NCBI GenBank assembly: GCA_003132645.1
Contig: PKYM01000332.1
Coordinates: forward strand, 25,244-33,893
Source: Actinomycetota bacterium
GTDB lineage: Bacteria; Actinomycetota; Thermoleophilia; UBA2241
Reading direction: 5' to 3'
Length of the DNA: 8,650 bases
Made by a program: the position numbers and the translations under genes. Below the pieces are notes generated by a model. It was not told the DNA's origin and did no database searches. It was given only the letters and a program-made list of their open reading frames with translations. How positions within the stretch are numbered: the first letter of the stretch is position 1; each line of letters opens with the position of its first letter. Below, in pieces: positions 3,720 through 8,650 of this stretch.

Positions 3720-6251
3720 ATGTCAGACGACGTCGAGGCAGCCAACGCCGGGGGACAGGGGGACGAACGGCCACCGGGCTGGCGCCTGACTCGCCGGACC
3801 TTTCTTGCGGGCTGCGCGGCGGTCGCCGGTACCGCGGCGGTCGCCGGCAAATTCGTCGACGAAACGTTCCTGGGCGGTCTGCAGCCCGCTGCGGCTGCCG
3901 CGCCGACCGTGCCCGAGCAACTCGTGCGCACCGGTCATTCCAACAACTGCGACGGCGCCTGCGGCCATCTCGTGCACCTCGCCGACGGCAAGGTGAAGCT
4001 GGTCGAGGGGGCGCCGTACGACAAGACGACCATCGACGGACGGCTGATCCCCCAGTCGTATCCGCCGCGCATCTGCCTGCGCGGCGTGGCGCAGCTCGAG
4101 AACCTCTACAGCGGCGACCGCATCAAGTATCCGTACAAACGGGTCGGTGAGCGCGGCTCGGGGAAGTGGCAGCGCATCGGCTGGGACGAGGCGAGCACGA
4201 TGATCGCCGACAACCTGCAAAAGGTTCAGGCCAAGTCCGGCAAGGACTCGGTCTGGATCGCGCCCTACACGGGCTCGCTCTCCGTCCTCGAGGGAGTCGT
4301 CGGCGTCGGTTTTCGCTTTGCCAGCGCGATCGGCGCCGTGGCGGGCGACTTCGAGGGCGACAACGAAGGCGACAGCGCAACGCCGGCGGGCTGGAACTAC
4401 GTCCTCGTAGATCCGACCAATCCCAGCAACGGCGGCGGTTTTTTCGACGGTCACGAATCGACCGACTTCCTCAGCTCCAAGGTGATCGTGCTCTGGGCCA
4501 ACAACGTCGCTGAGACCTCTATCCCTGACTGGCGCGTCATGAAGGACGCCCAGGCGCAGGGCGCCACGGTCGTGAGCATCGACCCCCGCTTCACGGCCAC
4601 CTCGGCCGGTTCCGACGCCTGGCTGCCCGTGCGGCCGGGCACCGACACGGCCCTGATCGACGGCATCATCAACTACGTCATCCAGAACAAGCTGTTCGAC
4701 GCCCCCTATCTGCGCAAGTACACGGTGGCGCCCTACCTCGTCAATCCCAAGACCCACAAGTGGCTGCGCACCGGCGACGTCGGGCTCGCCGGCGACGACT
4801 ACGTCGTCGCCACCGGCTCGGGCAAGGTCGTCGCGGCCAAGGGCGCGGGCACGCCGCAGCTGCTCGGCAGCTTCAAGGCGGGTTCGTTCACGGCTCCGAC
4901 CGCGATGCAGGTGCTGGCCGACGCCGTGGCCAAGTACACGCCCGACTACGCCGCGTCGCTCACCGACATCCCGGCCGCCGATATCCTCGCCCTCGCCAAG
5001 CTCTGGGGCACGACGCATCCGGTCGGCATCCGCGCCGGGTTTGCCCTGTCGCACTGGTACTACGGCGATCTCACCATGCAGGCGATGCTCACGCTGCAGG
5101 CGCTGACCGGCAACATCGGCGTGCACGGCGGCGGCGTGACGACGTTCGCCGGAGGCCTGACGACCCTGGCCTTCGACCTGCCCGCCTGGTGGGCGCCCAC
5201 GGGCACCACTCTCTTTACCGTCATGGAGCCGATGCAGGCGTGCGACGCCATGCTCAGCGACAAACCGCACCCGCTGCGCGCCGCCTGGTTCATGGTCGAC
5301 AACTACGCTCAGCAGATGTCCGACCGCAACAAGGTCGTCAAGGCGCTCAAGTCGCTGGACTTCCTGGTGGTGTCCGACTACGTCATGTCGGCCACCGCCG
5401 ACCTGGCCGACGTGGTGCTGCCGGCCTGCACCTACCTGGAAAAGACCGACCTGCTGTCGTCCAACAGTTTCTATCTGCAGTACATGCCGACAGCGGTGCA
5501 GCCCCTATGGGAGTCCAAATCTGACCTCGACGCGGTGACCATGGTCGCCAAGAAGATGGGCGTCGGCCAGTACTTCGACAAGACGCCCGACGAGTACCTG
5601 ACCGAGTTGCTCCACATCGGCGATCCGGCCGGCGCCGACTCCACGGTGACGGGGCTCACCTGGGAGCAGCTCAAAGGCGGCGCGCCGCACATGAACATGC
5701 CGACCGTGCCGTATGTCCCCTTCTTCAACAAGGAGTTCCCGACCAAGTCCGGCAAGATCGAGTTCTACGTCGAGATGCTCGTGCCCTACGGGCAGGAGGT
5801 CTGCGACTACAAGGAGCCGATCGAGGCTTCGGCGAGCAACCCGCTGGCCAAGAAGTACCCGCTCACGTTCCTGTCGACCCACACCAAGTTCCGCACGCAC
5901 TCGCAGTACTGCGACCTGCCGTGGCTGAACGAGGTGACGGCCAACGGCCAGGGCTTCCTCGAGATCAATCCCAAAGACGCTCAGGCGCGCGGCCTCGCCG
6001 AGGGCCAGGTCGTGCGCGTGTTCAACGATCGCGGCGAGATGAAGGTCTACGCCAAACTCACGGAGTCGATCAAGCCGGGCGTGGTCAACTGCTACCAGGG
6101 TGGCTGGGACACGCTGGCCGTCAAGCAGTACGTCGAGGGTCACCCCAACAACCTGACCCACCAGCTCGCCAACCCGGCCCAGTCACTGATCCCCAACTTC
6201 CCGTCCAATGCCGCCTACTACGACTGCCTCGTGCAGGTGGAAGGGGCGTGA
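3720..6251 (+). CDS. DMSO-reductase-family molybdopterin oxidoreductase, Tat-exported catalytic subunit
   Basis: An 843-residue enzyme. The twin-arginine signal LTRRTFLAGCAAVAG (23-37) is followed by a hydrophobic stretch and an Ala-rich cleavage zone near residues 55-62. The [4Fe-4S] motif reads His73-x3-Cys77-x3-Cys81-x37-Cys119: the first ligand is His, as in NarG-type (type II) enzymes, rather than the Cys of DmsA. The molybdenum-ligand region DFEGDNEGDSAT (210-221) offers Asp214 or Asp218, and no Cys or SeCys. Later blocks WLPVRPGTDTAL, the LQALTGNIGVHGGG segment, SATADLADVVLPACTYLEK and the C-terminal dinucleotide-binding domain from about residue 735 (PLTFLSTHTKFRTHSQ onward) are typical of bis-MGD enzymes. 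The start at 3720 is chosen because GGGAGG (3708-3713) lies six bases before it and the Tat signal then sits at the N-terminus; an in-frame GTG at 3492 lies in the leader. The substrate is unknown: sulfoxides, N-oxides, oxyanions or aromatic compounds are possible. Confidence 0.92.
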   Translation: MSDDVEAANAGGQGDERPPGWRLTRRTFLAGCAAVAGTAAVAGKFVDETFLGGLQPAAAAAPTVPEQLVRTGHSNNCDGACGHLVHLADGKVKLVEGAPYDKTTIDGRLIPQSYPPRICLRGVAQLENLYSGDRIKYPYKRVGERGSGKWQRIGWDEASTMIADNLQKVQAKSGKDSVWIAPYTGSLSVLEGVVGVGFRFASAIGAVAGDFEGDNEGDSATPAGWNYVLVDPTNPSNGGGFFDGHESTDFLSSKVIVLWANNVAETSIPDWRVMKDAQAQGATVVSIDPRFTATSAGSDAWLPVRPGTDTALIDGIINYVIQNKLFDAPYLRKYTVAPYLVNPKTHKWLRTGDVGLAGDDYVVATGSGKVVAAKGAGTPQLLGSFKAGSFTAPTAMQVLADAVAKYTPDYAASLTDIPAADILALAKLWGTTHPVGIRAGFALSHWYYGDLTMQAMLTLQALTGNIGVHGGGVTTFAGGLTTLAFDLPAWWAPTGTTLFTVMEPMQACDAMLSDKPHPLRAAWFMVDNYAQQMSDRNKVVKALKSLDFLVVSDYVMSATADLADVVLPACTYLEKTDLLSSNSFYLQYMPTAVQPLWESKSDLDAVTMVAKKMGVGQYFDKTPDEYLTELLHIGDPAGADSTVTGLTWEQLKGGAPHMNMPTVPYVPFFNKEFPTKSGKIEFYVEMLVPYGQEVCDYKEPIEASASNPLAKKYPLTFLSTHTKFRTHSQYCDLPWLNEVTANGQGFLEINPKDAQARGLAEGQVVRVFNDRGEMKVYAKLTESIKPGVVNCYQGGWDTLAVKQYVEGHPNNLTHQLANPAQSLIPNFPSNAAYYDCLVQVEGA

Positions 6252-6256
6252 CGGCG

Positions 6257-6304
6257 ATGACAGCACACAGAAGGCAAGAGCCTAGCGAAGGGGGCGAGCA
6301 ATGA
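6257..6304 (+). CDS. Possible 15-codon coupling ORF
   Basis: In the 49-base gap between the catalytic and iron-sulfur genes, ATG at 6257 opens a 15-residue frame, MTAHRRQEPSEGGEQ. Its TGA overlaps the next gene's ATG as ATGA. GGAAGGGG lies about ten bases upstream. It may serve only to carry ribosomes across the gap, and could equally be chance. Confidence 0.2.
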   Translation: MTAHRRQEPSEGGEQ

Positions 6305-7005
6305 GTCCGTCGTTTGTCGGCGTCGACGTCCCCGATCCGAAGCTGCAGAAGGCCACGCGTCTGGGGATGGTCGTCGATCAGAACAGGTGCATCGGCTGCT
6401 GGAGCTGCGCAGTCGGCTGCAAGGAGCAGCAGAACGTGGGCATCGGGCTGTACTGGCTGCGCGTGCTGACTGTGGGCGGCCCGTTCATGGACACGCCGGC
6501 CGGCACGTTTCCCGACGTCACCATGTCGTACCAGTCGACCAACTGCTTCCACTGCGACAACCCGCCCTGCGTCAAGGCCTGCCCGACGCAGGCGACCTAC
6601 AAGATGCCCAACGGCATCGTCAACGTGAACTACGAGCGCTGCATCGGCTGCCGCTACTGCATGGTGGCCTGTCCCTACGACAACCGTGTCTTCAACTGGC
6701 GCAAGCCGGTGCAGGAGCCGCCGGCCAGCGTCACGGTCGTCGGTGAGACCCCGGCGCGGCCCAAGGGCGTCGTCGAGAAATGCACCTTCTGCGTGCAGCG
6801 CGTGACCGACGGCCTGCTGCCGCGCTGCGTCGTCGTGTGCCCGACCGGCGCGCGCACCTTCGGCGACCTCGACGACCCCACGAGCGAGGTGTCGGTGCTG
6901 CTTCGCGACCGGCCTTCGTATGTCGTGTTTCCGGAACGCGGCACCAGACCCAGCCTGCACTACCTCATCCGCACAGGCCCGAACGCGGTGGGAGGTGCGC
7001 TGTGA
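6301..7005 (+). CDS. Four-cluster [4Fe-4S] ferredoxin-type electron-transfer subunit (DmsB/PsrB-like)
   Basis: A 234-residue protein with sixteen cysteines in four groups: 30/33/36/40 (CIGCWSCAVGC), 82/85/90/94 (CFHCDNPPCVKAC), 114/117/120/124 (CIGCRYCMVAC) and 161/164/176/180 (CTFC, then CVVVC). They are arranged as in DmsB, PsrB and NrfC, and all positions are Cys, so four [4Fe-4S] clusters are expected with no Trp replacement as in NarH. It carries electrons between the quinone-site membrane subunit and the molybdenum subunit. It has no signal peptide and is probably co-exported with the Tat-signal subunit. The start ATG follows GGGGG at six bases. Its TGA overlaps the GTG of the next gene, so the two are translationally coupled. 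The length is normal for the family. Confidence 0.94.
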   Translation: MSPSFVGVDVPDPKLQKATRLGMVVDQNRCIGCWSCAVGCKEQQNVGIGLYWLRVLTVGGPFMDTPAGTFPDVTMSYQSTNCFHCDNPPCVKACPTQATYKMPNGIVNVNYERCIGCRYCMVACPYDNRVFNWRKPVQEPPASVTVVGETPARPKGVVEKCTFCVQRVTDGLLPRCVVVCPTGARTFGDLDDPTSEVSVLLRDRPSYVVFPERGTRPSLHYLIRTGPNAVGGAL

Positions 7006-8258
7006 GCGCCGTCTCGACAGAAAGCGTCGCGGCCGCCCCGGCCCGGGGCTCGCGTGGTCTAACGTTCTGGATCGTCGCTCTGGTCGCCCTCATCCTGCTG
7101 GGCTTCGGCGTCTGGATCTACCAGGTCGCCAGGGGGCTGCAGGTCACCAACATGCGCGACAACGTCATCTGGGGCCTGTACATCATCAGCTTCATGTTCT
7201 TCGTCGGCCTGTCGGCCGGCGGCCTGATCGTCGCTTCCGCCGGACGCCTGTTCGGAGTCGAGCGCTTCGCGCCGATCGTCCGCCTGGCGATCGTCGAGGC
7301 GACCATAACGATCGCCACCGCCGCGCTGCTGATCATTCCCGACCTCGGCCACGTGCAGCACTTCTACAACCTCTTCATCCACGCTCACTGGCTCTCGCCG
7401 ATGATCTGGGACCTGACGGTCATCCTGATCTACCTCGTGCTCTCGCTGCTCTACCTCTGGCTCTACATGAGGCGCGACCTCGCCGCGCAGGGAAGCTGGC
7501 TGGCGCTGGGGACCAAGGATACCGGCGAAGCGGGCCGCGATCGCGATCACCACCTCACCTACATCCTGGCCTGGATCGCCCTGCCGGCGGCGGTGCTCGT
7601 GCACTCCATCACCGCCTGGATCTTCGGCCTGCAGATCTCGCGCGGGTTCTGGTATTCGTCCATCATGCCGCCCCTGTTCGTGAGCTCCGCCCTGGTCTCG
7701 GGCCTCGCCCTCGTGACGATCATCGCGTTTGTCGTGCGGCGCAGCGGCCGCATCTCGTTCGGCGACGAGCTGGGCAGCTTCCTGGGCGGTCTGCTGGCCG
7801 TCTTCCTGGCGGTCGAGGCCTTTCTCGTGCTCTGCGAGGTGCTCGCCGGCTACTACCCCGGCATCCCGACCGACGCGGTGCACCAGCTCTTTACCGGCCG
7901 TTACGCGCCGGGCTTCGCCGTCGAGATCGTCGTGGGGCTCGTGATCCCGTTCGTCCTGCTGGCCGTCGCCGCCTGGCGACGCCGGCCGCAGATCGTCGTG
8001 CTGGCCTCGGTGCTGGCTCTGATCGGCATCTTCGTGCACCGCGCCAATCTCATCGTGATCGGTCTCGGCAAGGACCCGATCGCCCTGGCGCCGGGCACGC
8101 CGCTCGGTATTCCGCAGGCGAACGGCTCGTCGTTTGCCACGAGCAGCGTGTACTTCCCGTCGATCTGGGAGTTCCTGATCGTGGCCGGCATCATTGCGCT
8201 TTCTGCGCTGGTGTTCACGCTGGCGATCCGCTACCTGCCGCTCAAGGAGAAGTCCTAG
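7002..8258 (+). CDS. NrfD/PsrC-family membrane subunit, quinone interaction
   Basis: A 418-residue integral membrane protein with about ten hydrophobic helices, near residues 22-43, 53-77, 86-108, 121-148, 176-200, 210-238, 250-278, 302-323, 327-352 and 385-410. The segment NVIWGLYIISFMFFVGLSAGG (54-74) is the characteristic NrfD signature, and HSITAWIFGLQISRGFWYSS is also typical of the family. NrfD subunits lack haem and connect the iron-sulfur subunit to the quinone pool. Ten helices is more than the eight usual for PsrC and DmsC and resembles the longer ActC/HybB-like members. The start is GTG at 7002, overlapping the previous stop as GTGA, with GGAGG (6991-6995) six bases before it. Upstream in-frame codons lie inside the preceding gene. 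Electron direction is not shown by sequence, but menaquinol-fed reduction is most likely. Confidence 0.92.
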   Translation: MSAVSTESVAAAPARGSRGLTFWIVALVALILLGFGVWIYQVARGLQVTNMRDNVIWGLYIISFMFFVGLSAGGLIVASAGRLFGVERFAPIVRLAIVEATITIATAALLIIPDLGHVQHFYNLFIHAHWLSPMIWDLTVILIYLVLSLLYLWLYMRRDLAAQGSWLALGTKDTGEAGRDRDHHLTYILAWIALPAAVLVHSITAWIFGLQISRGFWYSSIMPPLFVSSALVSGLALVTIIAFVVRRSGRISFGDELGSFLGGLLAVFLAVEAFLVLCEVLAGYYPGIPTDAVHQLFTGRYAPGFAVEIVVGLVIPFVLLAVAAWRRRPQIVVLASVLALIGIFVHRANLIVIGLGKDPIALAPGTPLGIPQANGSSFATSSVYFPSIWEFLIVAGIIALSALVFTLAIRYLPLKEKS

Positions 8259-8260
8259 AG

Positions 8261-8650
8261 GTGGCGGGTCCGCGCCACGCCGCCGACGAGCAGGTCGATC
8301 GCGACGAGCGCGACGATCGCGACGATCGCGACGGCCGGGTCGCTGCGGTCGAGGGCGCGACCGGCGTGCCGCAAGGCACGCCGGTCGCGCGCCTGGCCGA
8401 CGTCTGCGCTCGTCGCGCGGCGGTCTACCAGGCTCTGGTCCTGGGCTTCGGTGAGCCGTCGGAGCTCTACCTCGCGGCGCTGGTCGGCGGCGAGCTCGTC
8501 GAGGGTCTGCGCGAAGCCGTCGCCTGGCTGGGGCCCGATGCGGTCTCCTACGAGCCGGCACTGACCGCACTGGGGCACGCGGGTGGGCAGGCGGCGAAGC
8601 TGGGCGCCGCTGCCCTGCGCGCTCTGGCGGTCGAGCACGCGCGACTGTTC
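8261..8650 (+). CDS. TorD/DmsD-family molybdoenzyme maturation chaperone, C-terminus beyond window
   Basis: The frame is open from GTG at 8261, two bases after the NrfD stop, to the window end (130 residues). From about residue 43, ARLADVCARRAAVYQALVLG followed by FGEPSELYLAALVGG and ending EHARLF matches the start of TorD-type helical chaperones, which bind the Tat signal and apo-enzyme until the cofactor is inserted. This role suits the operon. The first 42 residues are odd: Asp/Arg-rich repeats (13-24) and a segment encoded by a 16-bp hairpin, unlike family members. The true start may instead be GTG at 8366 (residue 36), which lies inside the hairpin. AAGGAG (8244-8249) is eleven bases before the first GTG, longer than ideal. 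The family call is good; the start is uncertain. Confidence 0.8.
   Translation, partial: MAGPRHAADEQVDRDERDDRDDRDGRVAAVEGATGVPQGTPVARLADVCARRAAVYQALVLGFGEPSELYLAALVGGELVEGLREAVAWLGPDAVSYEPALTALGHAGGQAAKLGAAALRALAVEHARLF
8297..8332 (+). repeat. Four tandem 9-bp repeats (GATCGCGAC) in the chaperone start
   Basis: GATCGCGAC, GAGCGCGAC, GATCGCGAC and GATCGCGAC follow each other without gaps, with one changed base in the second unit. In frame they encode DRD-ERD-DRD-DRD. As the unit is a multiple of three, copy-number change would lengthen or shorten a charged linker without a frameshift. Confidence 0.85.
8355..8390. repeat. Perfect 16-bp inverted repeat with GCAA tetraloop
   Basis: The arms at 8355-8370 and 8375-8390 are exact reverse complements around GCAA, a GNRA tetraloop, so the RNA hairpin should be extremely stable. 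There is no following T-tract. It lies after the membrane-subunit gene and within the first codons of the chaperone gene, covering the alternative GTG start at 8366. It could limit chaperone translation or protect the upstream mRNA from 3' decay. Confidence 0.85.

Noticed and set aside
3470..3722. Cobalamin riboswitch or selenocysteine tRNA in the leader
   Set aside because: I saw no B12-box-like segment, and no long acceptor arm or UCA anticodon. The catalytic subunit also has no in-frame TGA.
3804..3815. Lipobox-like LAGC (residues 29-32) in the Tat signal
   Set aside because: The Cys lies directly after the twin-arginine motif, before the hydrophobic region, so a signal peptidase II site there is not credible.
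7059..8570. Long reverse-strand open frame (503 codons) opposite the NrfD and chaperone genes, and a similar 515-codon one at 3723-5270
   Set aside because: Composition is dominated by Arg, Asp, Gly and Ala, as expected for the antisense of high-GC genes. The forward frames have clear family motifs.

Overview
This is a GC-rich window with short intergenic spaces, GTGA/ATGA gene overlaps and apparently leaderless promoters. These traits, plus a bifunctional-nuclease (BFN/DUF151) gene, suggest a high-GC Gram-positive, probably an anaerobic or facultative actinobacterium. The class cannot be fixed from the sequence, and no rRNA or phylogenetic marker is present.

Left part (1-1004): a BFN gene runs leftwards off the window edge from a promoter whose -10 box lies 6 nt before its ATG. 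A GC-rich repeat and hairpin zone follows, then a solitary tRNA-Ile(GAT) with its own promoter and a good intrinsic terminator. Middle part (1005-2924): a compact rightward cassette of lower GC content. It encodes a MarR regulator, a four-helix membrane protein and an ICMT-type membrane methyltransferase, with each start overlapping the previous stop, followed by an unrecognised 118-residue protein. A carboxymuconolactone decarboxylase/AhpD-fold protein faces left at 2957-3274.

Right part (3275-8650): the control region and genes of a membrane-bound molybdenum oxidoreductase. The genes encode a Tat-exported catalytic subunit (843 aa), a four-cluster iron-sulfur subunit (234 aa), a ten-helix NrfD/PsrC-type quinone-interacting subunit (418 aa) and a TorD/DmsD-type maturation chaperone cut by the window end. 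Together they form a respiratory complex that passes electrons between the quinone pool and an unknown extracytoplasmic substrate; the chaperone would guard cofactor loading before Tat export.

The most interesting part is the operon's leader. A perfect CTTGAC-N4-GTCAAG FNR/CRP-like palindrome lies upstream of a plausible promoter. It is followed by about 220 nt of highly structured RNA with a three-way junction, a GAAA-tetraloop hairpin, and a segment (3620-3630) complementary to the ribosome binding site apart from one bulged C. This looks like a translational riboswitch, possibly of the molybdenum-cofactor (Moco) type, which would couple enzyme synthesis to both anaerobiosis and cofactor supply. 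A second RNA oddity is a perfect 16-bp stem with a GCAA tetraloop inside the start region of the chaperone gene.
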